A stretch of 64,000 nucleotides of DNA from JAEULH01 sp963746275 (lineage in GTDB: Bacteria; Pseudomonadota; Alphaproteobacteria; Rhodospirillales; Defluviicoccaceae): contig CAVVAX010000024.1 of the NCBI GenBank assembly GCA_963746275.1, forward strand, positions 34,889 through 98,888, in the 5' to 3' direction. Positions 20,678-30,038 of this stretch are shown here, piece after piece. How positions within the stretch are numbered: the first letter of the stretch is position 1; every line of letters starts with the position of its first letter. Position numbers and translations under genes: made by a program. The notes below the pieces were generated by a model. It ran no database searches, was not told the origin of the DNA, and worked only from the letters and a program-made list of their open reading frames with translations.

Positions 20678-21603
20678 CCGCGGCCGGCCCCGCCCACCCC
20701 CGCGCCCACCTCTCCGCACGCAAAGCCTACCTGCTGCTCATCGTCCCGCCCTTGTGCTGGGCCGGAAACTTCGTCGTCGGCCGGGCGATCCATGCCGATA
20801 TCTCGCCGGCCGCGTTGACCTTCTGGCGCTGGGCTGTGGCGGCCGGCGTCCTGCTGCCGCTCGCCGCCGCCGACACCTGGCGCGCGCGGGCGGTGATCCG
20901 CCAGCAGTGGCCGCTGCTGACGATGCTGGCCTTGAGCGGCGTCGTCGGCTTTCAGTTCGTCGTCTATCAGGGCCTGCACTCGACGACCGCGATCAACGGG
21001 GTGCTGATCATCGCCACGATCCCGGCGGTCATCCCCGCGTTCGCCTATGCCCTCGACGGCGAGCGGATCACGGCGCGGCAGGGGCTCGGCATCCTGGTCT
21101 CGACGATCGGCGTCGCCACCATCGTGCTGCGCGGCGACCTCGCCGCCGCCGTGGCCCTGGACGTCGCCGCCGGCGACCTCTGGATTGCCTCGGCGGTGCC
21201 GATGTGGGCTCTGTACTCGGTGCTGGTGCGGCGGCGGCCGGAGGCGCTCTCGCCTCTCGCCCTGCTGCTCGCGATCGTCGGCATCGGCCTCGCCGTGCTT
21301 GCTCCCGCTTATGCCTGGGAGCTTGCCGCGCGCGGCAGCTTCGCGCCGACGCTTGCGGCCCTGGCCGCCATCGCCTACGTCGGCATCGCCGCCTCGGTAG
21401 TCGCCTTCTGGTGCTGGAACCGGGGGATCGCCGGCGTCGGCGCCAGCAAGGCCGGGCTTTACCTCCACCTCATGCCGGTGTTCGCCGCGCTGCTCGCGGT
21501 CCCCTTTCTCGGCGAGCGGCTCTACGCCTATCACGGCTTCGGGATGGCCCTCGTCGCCGCTGGCCTCTACCTGTCCTCCACCGCCGGCGGATCCGGACGG
21601 TGA
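20674..21603 (+). CDS. EamA-family (DMT superfamily) transporter
   Basis: The 309-residue inner-membrane protein has about ten hydrophobic helices in two EamA halves; LCWAGNFVVGRAIHADISPA opens the first and IASAVPMWALYSVLVRRRPE the second. Family members export metabolites or amino acids; the substrate here is unknown. The ATG overlaps the rsmA stop (ATGA), and its own TGA overlaps the GTG of the next gene, so translation is coupled in both directions. It may have joined the lptD-rsmA operon secondarily. Confidence 0.88.
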   Translation: MTAAGPAHPRAHLSARKAYLLLIVPPLCWAGNFVVGRAIHADISPAALTFWRWAVAAGVLLPLAAADTWRARAVIRQQWPLLTMLALSGVVGFQFVVYQGLHSTTAINGVLIIATIPAVIPAFAYALDGERITARQGLGILVSTIGVATIVLRGDLAAAVALDVAAGDLWIASAVPMWALYSVLVRRRPEALSPLALLLAIVGIGLAVLAPAYAWELAARGSFAPTLAALAAIAYVGIAASVVAFWCWNRGIAGVGASKAGLYLHLMPVFAALLAVPFLGERLYAYHGFGMALVAAGLYLSSTAGGSGR

Positions 21604-22052
21604 GGGGTGCGCCGCGCATCGTCATCACCGCAGTTGCCGCGGCTGTATGCGCCGCCACCGTACCGCCGCTCGGCATGGTGGCACTGTGGGCGGCGCTCTC
21701 CGGGGAGCCCTTGCGCTTCTTCGCCGAGATCGGCGCGGGCGGGGTCGCCCGCTTCGTGCTGTCGGAGCAGAGGTTCTTCCTTCCCGTTGCCCTCGCCGGA
21801 CTGGCCGCGCACGCGGTGCTTTTGTCCCTGCACCGGACCCACCCGCTGCTTTACGCCGTCGCCTTCTACTGCATCGGCGCGGTGGTTTACGCCATCGGTG
21901 CGATGCCGCAGCTCGCGGCCTTCACCCTGGAGCCGCCGGTGGTGCGCACGCTCGCCCTCGACGCCCTCGCCTGGTGGGGGCCGATGGCAGCGCTGGGCGG
22001 GCTCGTCTTCGGGCTGGTAGCCAGGCGCACGTCGCGACGGCGGCGCCGCTGA
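21600..22052 (+). CDS. Small membrane protein of unknown function
   Basis: The protein of about 150 residues has four hydrophobic segments (IVITAVAAAVCAATVPPLGM, FFLPVALAGLAAHAVLLSL, LYAVAFYCIGAVVYAIGAM, MAALGGLVFGLVA) and a basic tail ending in a run of Arg. The GTG start at 21600 overlaps the transporter stop as GTGA, so it ends the operon that began with surA. It converges on the SGNH gene with a 3-bp gap. I do not recognise the family. Confidence 0.7.
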   Translation: MRGAPRIVITAVAAAVCAATVPPLGMVALWAALSGEPLRFFAEIGAGGVARFVLSEQRFFLPVALAGLAAHAVLLSLHRTHPLLYAVAFYCIGAVVYAIGAMPQLAAFTLEPPVVRTLALDALAWWGPMAALGGLVFGLVARRTSRRRRR

Positions 22053-22055
22053 ACC

Positions 22056-22976
22056 TTACTCGCTGACCCGGCCCACGGTTGCTGGGCAGAGCGAAGCGAG
22101 GTCGCCGAGCCCCGAGAAGGCGATCCGGCCGGCGAGGATGCGGCGCCCCTCCGGCGTCATGTGCAGCGGGTCGGCGAAGGCGGCATCGTCCGCAAGGGCC
22201 AGCGACCAATCCTGGATGGCGACGTCCGCTGACAGACCCTTGCGCACCTCGGCCAAAGCCTGGGCCCGCCAGTCCTCGATGCGGAACGACGCCGGATGGC
22301 AGGGCGCCAACACCAGCACTGGCTCCACGCCCTGAGCCTTCAGCGCCTCCAGGGTCGACGCAAGAACCGGGACTGCCTTGCGGTTTACCTGGTAGCGCGG
22401 GTGTGCGGCGAGGTACGCCTCGATCCTGGCCTGTGAGATCTCTCCAATCGCCTCCGGCGTCTGGTCCGACGGCCGGATCAGGAACAGCAACGCACGCAGC
22501 AGGTATTCGCTGTTGAACCGGTAGAGGTGGCTGACGTCGAGCCAGGGGAACCAGGTTTCCTGGCGCGAGCGGATCAGCGCCGCGAGCCGGCCGCTTTCGG
22601 CCATGAACGGCCGGTACTCCGGCGCCATGAAGGTGTCGCTGAAGAGGTTGGAAATCTCCAGCACCATGACCCTGGGCGCCGGGTTGCGCTCGAGAAAGTC
22701 GCGTACCAGCACGTCCTGGGTGGTGACGTCGAGGCCGTTGAGGCTGAGGTTGAACACCGGCCGGCAGAGCGCCTTGGTCCATTCCGGCGAGGAGGCCATG
22801 TGCACGCCGCGGCTGTTGCCGATCAGGACGACTTCCGCCTGGACGCGGCCGTCATAGAGCACCGAAGCGCGGGCATTGCTGGCAAGCACCAGGCGGGAGA
22901 GCGCCTCCGCCAGGATGCGGTCGGCAGCGAACAGCAGCGCTACGAAGGCGGCGACGAAGGCGATCTTTTTCCACAT
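22056..22976 (-). CDS. SGNH-hydrolase-like periplasmic protein, probable acyltransferase partner
   Basis: The 306-residue protein starts with one membrane anchor (IAFVAAFVALLFAADRILA) and continues as an SGNH-type domain: VVLIGNSRG carries the candidate nucleophile Ser near residue 56, and DPLHMTPEGRRILAGRI near the end supplies the Asp/His pair. The gene follows an MBOAT acyltransferase by 9 nt. In alginate, cellulose and other exopolysaccharide systems an MBOAT protein passes acyl groups across the membrane to an SGNH partner that modifies the polymer. The polymer modified here is unknown. Confidence 0.8.
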   Translation of the reverse strand: MWKKIAFVAAFVALLFAADRILAEALSRLVLASNARASVLYDGRVQAEVVLIGNSRGVHMASSPEWTKALCRPVFNLSLNGLDVTTQDVLVRDFLERNPAPRVMVLEISNLFSDTFMAPEYRPFMAESGRLAALIRSRQETWFPWLDVSHLYRFNSEYLLRALLFLIRPSDQTPEAIGEISQARIEAYLAAHPRYQVNRKAVPVLASTLEALKAQGVEPVLVLAPCHPASFRIEDWRAQALAEVRKGLSADVAIQDWSLALADDAAFADPLHMTPEGRRILAGRIAFSGLGDLASLCPATVGRVSE

Positions 22977-22985
22977 CGACCCGGC

Positions 22986-24410
22986 TCAGAACTGGAAGTA
23001 GATGAACTGGCTGCCGGTGAAGTTCCCGAACAGCGCGAGCATGCAGAGCAGCGATATCGCCATGGCCACGCGGGCGGCGCGGGCGCGGCGGAACACCTGG
23101 CGCAGGACTGGCTGCTCGGCGGTGGCCTCGGCCATGACCAAGAGGCCGATCAGGCCGATGCCCATGACCACCTGGAACTTGTTCTGGACGCCGGCGAGAT
23201 CGTAGCCGCCGGAGAGGATCTGGGCGAAGACCAGCCAGGCGGCGTCGAAGGTGTTGGCGCGGAAGAACACGAACGAGACGAACACGCAGATCAGGACGCC
23301 GACCGTCTCCAGGCCGACGATGCCGCGGCGAGGCAGCGAACCAAGCCCCTCCGCGAAGCGGTGCACCGGGGAGAGCAGCCGCTGCAGCACGAGGTAGAGG
23401 CCGTGCAGGCCGCCCCAGAGGACGAAGGTCCAGGCCGCGCCGTGCCACAACCCGCCCAGCAGCATCGTTGCGAACAGGTTGCGGAAGGTCGCGAGCTTCG
23501 AGCCGCGGCTGCCGCCCATCGGCACGTAGAGGTAGTCGCGCAGCCAGCTCGACAGCGAGATGTGCCAGCGCTGCCAGAACTCGCTGAAGCTCGAAGCGAA
23601 GTACGGCCGGCGGAAGTTCCGCCCGAGGTTCAGACCCATGATCCGGGCGAGGCCGATGGCGATCAGCGAGTAGCCGCAGAAGTCGCCATAGATCTGGAAG
23701 CCGAAGAAGATCGCCCCGATTAGCACGTTCAGGCCATTGAAGGCGGAAGGCGCGGCGAAGACGCTGTCGACGATCGGCGCCAGCCGGTCGGCGACGACGC
23801 ACTTCAGGAAGAAGCCGATGATCATGAGCTCGCAGCCGACGAGGCAGCGCGCGAAGTCGAACGATTTCCTGGTCTTGAGCTGCGGGATCAAGCGCGAGGC
23901 GCGGACGATGGGGCCGGCGACGAGCTGCGGCCACAACGCGATGTAGGTGGCGAACACGCCCGGGTCCGGCTCTGGGCGGATCTTGCCGCGGTAGATGTCG
24001 ATGATGTAGCTGAGCGAGTGGAAGGTGTAGAAGGAGATGCCGATCGGCAGAACGATTCGCAGCGTCGACGTGTTCGCCTGCAGGCCGAGCTCGTTGAGCA
24101 GCGCGACGAAGCCATCGGCGAAGAAGTGGAAGTACTTGAAGCAGCCGAGCACCGCGAGGTTGACGGTGACGGCGACGCCGAGGAGCCAGCGGCCGGTGCG
24201 CAGCCGCGGATGCCGGCCGATGGCCGCGCCGGCTGCGAAGTTGAACGCGGTGCTGGCGGCGATCAGGCCGCAGAAGCGCCAATCCCACCAGGCGTAGAAG
24301 ACGTAGCTGGCGGCGAGCGTCATCAGGATCTGCGGCCGGTACGGCAGCAGGAAGTATGCGACGAAGAAGATCGCCGCGAAGAGGATAAAGACTTCACTGT
24401 TGAAGATCAT
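22986..24410 (-). CDS. MBOAT-family O-acyltransferase (AlgI-like)
   Basis: The 474-residue polytopic protein has AlgI-type hallmarks: PIGISFYTFHSLSYIIDIYR, PQLVAGPIVRASRLIPQL, FWQRWHISLSSWLRDYLYVP and GLWHGAAWTFVLWGGLHG, the last holding the catalytic His. Members bring acyl groups across the inner membrane for O-acylation of exopolysaccharides or cell-wall polymers. It starts at the ATG at 24410 and is immediately followed by its SGNH-like partner. No polysaccharide polymerase lies beside it, so the acceptor cannot be inferred. Confidence 0.92.
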   Translation of the reverse strand: MIFNSEVFILFAAIFFVAYFLLPYRPQILMTLAASYVFYAWWDWRFCGLIAASTAFNFAAGAAIGRHPRLRTGRWLLGVAVTVNLAVLGCFKYFHFFADGFVALLNELGLQANTSTLRIVLPIGISFYTFHSLSYIIDIYRGKIRPEPDPGVFATYIALWPQLVAGPIVRASRLIPQLKTRKSFDFARCLVGCELMIIGFFLKCVVADRLAPIVDSVFAAPSAFNGLNVLIGAIFFGFQIYGDFCGYSLIAIGLARIMGLNLGRNFRRPYFASSFSEFWQRWHISLSSWLRDYLYVPMGGSRGSKLATFRNLFATMLLGGLWHGAAWTFVLWGGLHGLYLVLQRLLSPVHRFAEGLGSLPRRGIVGLETVGVLICVFVSFVFFRANTFDAAWLVFAQILSGGYDLAGVQNKFQVVMGIGLIGLLVMAEATAEQPVLRQVFRRARAARVAMAISLLCMLALFGNFTGSQFIYFQF

Positions 24411-24596
24411 CGCCGGACCGGGAGTGGCTTGCCCAACACCCGGCCACTATGCGGCGGCCATCCTTAACGAACCGTCAGCCGGCGCCCGATCGCCCTGTCC
24501 CGCACGCCTTCCGCCGCTCCTTCCGGCCTTGCTCGTGGGAAGGGTGGCGCGCGCCCGTTAGCGCTTGTTTAGGCCGGAGCCGCTAAGCTGTGCATG

Positions 24597-26126
24597 CTAG
24601 GCCACGGTCGGACGGTCGCGGCAAGTAACACGCTGGCAGGCATGTGGATTCCGCGGCGTCTTTGCGATATAGATGTACTCGCTCGATGACTTCGTAAGGC
24701 TATCTCGTCGATGATTAAAATTGTCGAAAAATATCTGCTTAGAGATGCCGGCGGCAGCAGCCTGGAGTACGGCATCATTGCCGGCCTGGTCTCCACCGCC
24801 GTCGTGACCACCATCTTCGCCATGGGCGTGTCCGTCGGCGACCTGTACCAGGTGATCTCCCTCAACGTCCTCTCCGCGCTTCCCTGATCTCCACGCGTCC
24901 CACGAAACGTCGTCCGCTCCCGTCTCAGCCGGCCGCTGCGCGCGCCTTCGCGCCAGCCCCCGGTCGAGGCCGATCCCGTCGCGATAGGACAGGAGCGTGT
25001 AGACAGCGTCGAACAGCTTCAGCGTGTCGATCACGCCGGGCGGTTCCGGGTTCACGTGGTCGAGGCTGTCGAACAGGTACAGCGAGACGGCCTCGTCCGA
25101 AAGCGCGCGGGCGAAGGCTTGACTTTCGGTTTCCGGAATGATGGCGTCGTCGCGGCCGTGGATCAGCACGAACCGCGTGCCCGCGACGGCGAGCTGGCGG
25201 CCGGCGAGGTTGAGTGCCGCGATTTCGTCGCGGACGACAGCTGGAAGCGCTGCAATCAGGCTGCCGACGCGTTCGGGGTCGCGGTTCATGAGCAGGGCAT
25301 AGACGGCGAGGCCATCCGGCCCGAGCTGCCCGACCAGATCGCCCACGTCGGCCGCGGGATCGTCCATCTTTCGCCTGGCGATGGCGGCGAGCGCCATCCG
25401 GTCCGCCGGCTTCTCCAGCCTCGGCGCGTTCGACAGCAGGAACACCCACTTGCCGTAGGCGTTGGGTGTGCGGTAGCTCCACGGCTCGTCGGCGCCGTCG
25501 CGAAAGGCGCCGGTGGTGAAGAAGGTGATCACCGCCGGCAGGTCGTAGTAGCCGCCGACGGTGAGGACGAAATCGACCCCGCCCCCGGCTCGGCGTCCGG
25601 CCTCAACCCCCGCTTCCGGTTCGGCCAGCGCCAGCACCGCGGGGCCGGCGGCGAACGAGATCGCGGTCATCCCGAGCGGCCGGTCGGGGTCGCGTTGCGC
25701 CATCCAGCGGGCCGCCGAGGCCAGCAGCGGCGCGTCTGCCGCCGAGACCTGCAGCGCCCGCATCCTTGCCAAGTCCGGGACCAGGACCTCGAAGCCGGCG
25801 CGGGCAATGGTGTTGGCGAAGGCGACCAGCCTCCGGTCGTCCTTGCCGGCGGGAGCGACGCCCGGCACCAGGATCATGCCGGAACGGGCGCCTTCCGCCG
25901 GCTGGTAAAGGTCGGCGGCGATCGCCCCGCCCGCGACCGGCACGGTCACCAGCCGGCGCTGCGGCGGCGCCGTCGCCTTCTTCAGCGCGCTCGGCCCTTC
26001 GCCGGCGGCGACGTCGCCCAGCACCCGCGTCGCCTCGACGGCGCGGCGCGGCGAACAGGCGGCGGTGGCCGCGGCGACAACCGCGGCCAGAACGATCGCA
26101 AGGACGAGCCGGGCTAGAACACCCAA
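24597..26126 (-). CDS. Alpha/beta-hydrolase-fold lipoprotein (C-terminal end uncertain)
   Basis: The N-terminus is a lipoprotein signal (VLAAVVAAATAACSPRR) with the lipidated Cys near residue 24. The body has an alpha/beta hydrolase layout: GMILVPGVAPAGKDDRRLVA, a weak nucleophile-elbow candidate in MTAISFAAGPAVLAL, and RFVLIHGRDDAIIPETES supplying the acidic residue, with DHVNPEP supplying a His. Recognisable sequence ends near 24940. Beyond that the frame runs antisense through a pilin gene for over 100 residues, and a different frame ends in KARAAAG and a stop at 24925, so a late frameshift is likely. The start overlaps the upstream lipoprotein gene by 13 nt. Confidence 0.65.
   Translation of the reverse strand: MGVLARLVLAIVLAAVVAAATAACSPRRAVEATRVLGDVAAGEGPSALKKATAPPQRRLVTVPVAGGAIAADLYQPAEGARSGMILVPGVAPAGKDDRRLVAFANTIARAGFEVLVPDLARMRALQVSAADAPLLASAARWMAQRDPDRPLGMTAISFAAGPAVLALAEPEAGVEAGRRAGGGVDFVLTVGGYYDLPAVITFFTTGAFRDGADEPWSYRTPNAYGKWVFLLSNAPRLEKPADRMALAAIARRKMDDPAADVGDLVGQLGPDGLAVYALLMNRDPERVGSLIAALPAVVRDEIAALNLAGRQLAVAGTRFVLIHGRDDAIIPETESQAFARALSDEAVSLYLFDSLDHVNPEPPGVIDTLKLFDAVYTLLSYRDGIGLDRGLARRRAQRPAETGADDVSWDAWRSGKRGEDVEGDHLVQVADGHAHGEDGGHDGGGDQAGNDAVLQAAAAGISKQIFFDNFNHRRDSLTKSSSEYIYIAKTPRNPHACQRVTCRDRPTVA
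24711..24887 (+). CDS. Flp-type (type IVb) pilin
   Basis: This 58-codon gene encodes MIKIVEKYLLRDAGGSS, then LEYGIIAGLVSTAVVTTIFA and a short tail. GGSSLEYG matches the Flp prepilin processing motif G-x4-E-Y, followed by the hydrophobic assembly helix. Flp pilins are cleaved by a TadV/CpaA-type peptidase and polymerise into tight-adherence pili. No tad or cpa genes lie in the window, so it is an orphan. The upstream region is unusually A/T-rich for this genome (TTTGCGATATAGATG at 24661-24675), consistent with a strong promoter, and AAGGC precedes the start. It lies antisense to the extended 3' end of the hydrolase frame. Confidence 0.75.
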   Translation: MIKIVEKYLLRDAGGSSLEYGIIAGLVSTAVVTTIFAMGVSVGDLYQVISLNVLSALP

Positions 26127-26701
26127 GGATTGAGGTGCCGGCGGATGGCGCGTTCCATCTGCTCGTCAAAAGCGGTCATCGTCGCCAGGGTCAGGTCGTA
26201 GAGCGCCCGCGTGCGCTCGTCGGCGGTGAGCCCGCCTTCCAGCGTCTTGGCCCGCCCGACCTTGGCCGCGGTCATGCCCCGCTGCCCGCCCTCGGCCAGG
26301 ATCTCCAGCCGGCCTTCGACGGTGATGGTGTAGCGGCCGCCGGGAGCGGGGCCCACCCAGCCTACGGCGCCCTTGGCCGGCGGCTGCTTCTCCTCCTCGA
26401 CGGTGGCAGTGAGGATGGTGAAACGGCCCGTGCCGGAGCCGCCGCCGGCCTGCAGCCGGTCCTTGGCCCACTGCCGCATGGCCTCGTCCGGCGGCACGGC
26501 GAACTTCGCCAGCACCTCGTGGTCCACGCGCTCGCCGGTATCCATCTTCTCGATCTCGACCCGGGCCACGTTCAGCCCGATCGGCGGCTTTTCGCTGAAG
26601 CGCATCTCCGCAGGCGTTTCCACCGGCTCGACCGGCGCGGCGCAGGCCGCGAACAGGACCAGCACCAGCGCGGGCGCGGCGGCCCCCCAACGTCTCATCA
26701 T
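26114..26701 (-). CDS. Lipoprotein of unknown function
   Basis: The 195-residue protein has a clear lipoprotein signal (ALVLVLFAACAAP, lipidated Cys20). The mature region includes RFSEKPPIGLNVARVEIEK, a central GRFTILTATVEEEKQP and a C-terminal helix TRALYDLTLATMTAFDEQME. It resembles small lipoproteins of unknown function in Rhodospirillales. The ATG at 26701 is chosen because it directly precedes the signal; the frame extends further upstream only because of frameshifts in hslO. The following hydrolase gene overlaps its last 13 nt, suggesting an operon. Confidence 0.75.
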   Translation of the reverse strand: MMRRWGAAAPALVLVLFAACAAPVEPVETPAEMRFSEKPPIGLNVARVEIEKMDTGERVDHEVLAKFAVPPDEAMRQWAKDRLQAGGGSGTGRFTILTATVEEEKQPPAKGAVGWVGPAPGGRYTITVEGRLEILAEGGQRGMTAAKVGRAKTLEGGLTADERTRALYDLTLATMTAFDEQMERAIRRHLNPWVF

Positions 26702-26849
26702 GTCGTTGTTTCCCTTGTCAGCAACACCAATTTCCCGCGGGCGCTGACCGTCCCCTATTGCTGAAGTATCCCGTAAACGACCGGACCACGTCCGGTCATG
26801 ACGGGAACGCCATAACGCCGGCAGACGACGACTTGCCGGGCGCTGCCAT

Positions 26850-27772
26850 CTAGCGCGCCTCCAGCTCGCGCTCGTGCAGGACGTAGGTGGCCTTGCAGAA
26901 CTCGCAGGTGACGGTAATCGCGCCATCCGCCTCCGCCATCTCGCCGCATCTCCTCGACCGGGAACGACCTCACGATCCGCTCGACCTTGGCCCGCGAGCA
27001 GCGGCAGCGGTGGCGCAGGTCGCGCCTGCGGTAGACGCGCACGCCGTCCTCGTGGAACAGCCGGTAGAGGATCTGGTTGACGCTCAGCGCCGGCTCCAGC
27101 AGTTCCGGCCGGCGTAGCGCTGCTCATCAGGATCACCGCCCGGCGCCAGTTCTCCTCGGCGTCCGCATCCGCATCCGTGCTCTCGGGCAGCCGCTGCAGC
27201 ATCAGCGCCGCGGCCCGGCGGCCACCGCCTTCCTCCGCCTCGGAGACACACAGCCGGATCGCGGTCTCCACCTGCTCGGACTGGCGGAAGTAGGCATGGG
27301 CGCACTCGCTGAGCGTCGCTCCCTCCAGCGCCGTCACGCCCTGGTAACGCTCGGTCTCCGGTCCCTGGTCGACGGTGAAGGCCATGTGCCCGGCGCCGAG
27401 GAAGCGCGGCACCGGCGCCCCCGGGCTGGCCCCCACCGCCTCCAGCCGCTCGGCGTCGTAGCGGGCGTAGCCGCGCATGTCGCCGTCGCTGGTGACGTCG
27501 ACCATGAGCAGGCCGACCGGGCCGTCGCCCTGCATCTGCAGGGTGAAGATGCCGTCGTACTTGAGCCCGCTGGCCAGCACCGCGCCCATGGCCATCGCCT
27601 CGGCCAGCATCGCCTCGACCGCGGGCGGATAGTCGTGCGGGCCGACCACGGCATCGACGGCGGCGCCAAGGCGCACCAGCCGGCCGCGCAGTCCCGGCCC
27701 CTCGATCTGGAAGGGCTGGACGAAGTCGCCAAAGGGGTGGTTCGCGGCTTCGTCGCCGCGCGGCGCAGTCAT
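26850..27772 (-). CDS. hslO: Redox-regulated chaperone Hsp33 (two frameshifts)
   Basis: Hsp33 is a cytoplasmic holdase activated when oxidants release zinc from four C-terminal cysteines. Visible parts are LVRLGAAVDAVVGPHDYPPA, LKYDGIFTLQMQGDGPVGLL, SECAHAYFRQSEQVETAIRL and EENWRRAVILMSSATPA. The frame then shifts (about 27108) to ELLEPALSVNQILYRLFHED and DLRHRCRCSRAKVERIV, and again (about 26945) to ITVTCEFCKATYVLHERELE and a stop. The zinc ligands CRC and CEFC are intact. Removing one base at each site gives 306 residues, the normal size. It is the third gene of the argD-argF-hslO cluster. Confidence 0.93.
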
Positions 27773-27873
27773 CGGTCAGCGGTTCTCAGGTGGTCTCGCC
27801 TGCTCATCACGTGGCCGCGCGGGCGGCGAAGGGCAAGCGGCAGCGCCCGCCGAGGCGCGCGAGCGGCGGCGCG

Positions 27874-28782
27874 TCAGCCCAGGCACCAGGCGAGGATGCC
27901 CTTCTGCGCGTGCAGCCGGTTCTCCGCCTCGTCCCAGACCACCGACTGCGGCCCGTCGATGACGGCGTCGGTCACCTCGTGGCCGCGGTGGGCCGGCAGG
28001 CAGTGCATGAACAGCGCGTCGGGCTTGGCCCGGCGCATCAGCGCCTCGGTGACGCGGAAGGGCGCGAGCAGATTGTGCCGCTTCTTCTCCGCCGCCTCCA
28101 CGCCCATGGACACCCACGTGTCCGTCACCACCAGGTCCGCCTCCTCCACCGCCTCCTCGGCCCGATCGGTGTAGGCGACGTCGCCGCCCTCGGCGGAGAC
28201 CCACTCCAGCAGCGCGCCGTTCAGCCTGAGCGCCGGCGGGCAGGCCAGGCGCAGGCGGAAGCCGAACTTCACCGCCGCGTGCACCCAGGAGCGGGCGACG
28301 TTGTTGGCGTCCCCCGACCATGCCACGGTCCGCCCGCCGATGGAGCCGCGATGCTCCTCGTAGGTCATGACGTCGGCCATGATCTGGCAGGGGTGGGACT
28401 CGTCGGTGAGCCCGTTGATAACGGGTACGGTTGCGTGCTCGGCGAGCTCGGTGAGCTTCCGCGGCCGGTCGGTGCGGATCATGATGGCATCGACGTAGCG
28501 CGACAGCACCCGGGCGGTATCGGCCATGGTCTCGCCGCGGCCGAGCTGGCAGTCGGCCTCGCTCAGGACCACGGCGTGGCCGCCGAGCTGCCGGATGCCG
28601 ACCTCGAACGAGACCCGGGTGCGGGTGCTCGGCTTCTCGAAGATCATCGCCAGTGCCCGGCCTTCCAGCAGCCGGCTGCCGTCTTGGCGGTTACGCTTGA
28701 GGTCGCCGGCGCGCGCAAGGATGCGCCGCAGCGTCTGAGTTTCGAAGCCGTCGAGGTCGAGGAAGTGCCGCGGCCGGCTCAT
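27874..28782 (-). CDS. argF: Ornithine carbamoyltransferase
   Basis: ArgF joins carbamoyl phosphate to ornithine, making citrulline for arginine synthesis. The 302-residue protein has the carbamoyl-phosphate motif STRTR at residues 52-56, HPCQ at 130-133, and the ornithine-side HCLPAHRG at 260-267. All key residues are intact. It begins one base after the argD stop, so the two are co-transcribed and probably coupled. Confidence 0.97.
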   Translation of the reverse strand: MSRPRHFLDLDGFETQTLRRILARAGDLKRNRQDGSRLLEGRALAMIFEKPSTRTRVSFEVGIRQLGGHAVVLSEADCQLGRGETMADTARVLSRYVDAIMIRTDRPRKLTELAEHATVPVINGLTDESHPCQIMADVMTYEEHRGSIGGRTVAWSGDANNVARSWVHAAVKFGFRLRLACPPALRLNGALLEWVSAEGGDVAYTDRAEEAVEEADLVVTDTWVSMGVEAAEKKRHNLLAPFRVTEALMRRAKPDALFMHCLPAHRGHEVTDAVIDGPQSVVWDEAENRLHAQKGILAWCLG

Positions 28783-28783
28783 C

Positions 28784-29955
28784 TCAAGCCGCCAGCTCGC
28801 CGCAGGCGGCGCAGGCCCGTTCGATCATCGAGGCCGCCGCCTCGATCTCGGCCGTCGCGCGATGATGAGCGGCGGCAGCAGGCGGACGACGTTGTCGCCG
28901 GCCGGCACCGTCAGCAGCCCCTCGGCCATCAGCCGCTCGACCATCACCCGGTTGGGGAGCACGCACTTCAGCCCGAGCATCAGGCCAAGTCCGCGCACAT
29001 CGGCGACGACGCCAGGGAACCGCGCGGAGAGGCCCGCGAGCCGCGCGCGGAGCGCCGCGCCGGCCGCCGCGACGCCGTCGAGGAAGCCCTCGGCCAGGAC
29101 CACGTCCAGCACCGCGTTCGCCACCGCCATGGCCAGCGGGTTGCCGCCGAAGGTGCTGCCGTGGCTGCCCGGCGTCAGCGTCGCCGCGGCCTTGCCGGCG
29201 GCGAGGCAGGCGCCGACGGGGAAGCCGCCGCCGAGGCCCTTGGCCAGGGCGATCACGTCCGGCGAGACGCCCGCCCACTCGTGGGCGAACAGCCGGCCGG
29301 TGCGGCCGATGCCGCACTGCACCTCGTCGAAGAAGAGGAGCAGGCCGAACTCGTCGCAGAGCCGGCGCAGGCCGGCGAGGAAGCCCTCCGGCGCCGGATG
29401 GATGCCGCCTTCGCCCTGCACCGGCTCGACCAGGATTGCCGCCGTCTCGTCGGTTATGGCGGCGCGGGCGGCGGCGAGGTCGCCGAAGGCGACGTGGTCG
29501 AAGCCGTCCACCGTCGGCGCGAAGCCGTCCAGGTGCTTGGCGCTGCCGCCGGCGGCGATGGTCGCGAGCGTCCGGCCGTGGAAGGCGCCGGCGAAGGTCA
29601 GCGACCCGGTAGCGCCCGGGCGCGCCGTGCATGTCGTGGTACTTGCGGACCAGCTTCAGCCCGCACTCGATGGCCTCGGCGCCCGAGTTGGAGAAGAAGG
29701 CGGCATCGGCGAAGCTCGCCGCGCACAGCCGCTCCGCCAGCCGCTCCTGGCCGGGGATGCGGTAGAGGTTGGAGCAGTGCCACAGCGTTGCCCGCCTGCT
29801 CGCGCAGTGCCGCGACCAGGTGCGGGTGGCAGTGGCCGAGCCCGGTCGACGGCGATGCCGGCGCCGAAGTCGAGGAAGCGCCGGCCGTCGGTCGCCTGTA
29901 GCCACGCGCCCTGGCCGCGCGCAAAGGCGATATCGAACCGGTCGTAGGTGGGCAT
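28784..29955 (-). CDS. argD: Acetylornithine aminotransferase (four frameshifts)
   Basis: ArgD is a PLP enzyme that transaminates N-acetylglutamate semialdehyde in arginine synthesis. The protein is readable only by changing frame four times: MPTYDRFDIAFARGQGAWLQ to FGAGIAV; TGLGHCHPHLVAALREQ (shift near 29852); LWHCSNLYRIPGQERLAERL through FFSNSGAEAIE (near 29795); LTFAGAFHGRTLATIAAGGS through FFDEVQCGIGRTG and LAKGLGGGFPVGA with the PLP Lys (near 29608); and AEIEAAASMIERACAACGEL (near 28858). Three sites carry one extra base and one lacks a base. The repaired length is about 389 residues. So many lesions in an essential pathway gene point to sequencing error. Confidence 0.88.
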
Positions 29956-30038
29956 CAGCGCGCTCAAGGGCACACCTCCAGAGCCACCGGTCCGCTTCCG
30001 TCGCCGCTCACCCTCGCGGACGCAATGGGCACAAACAG

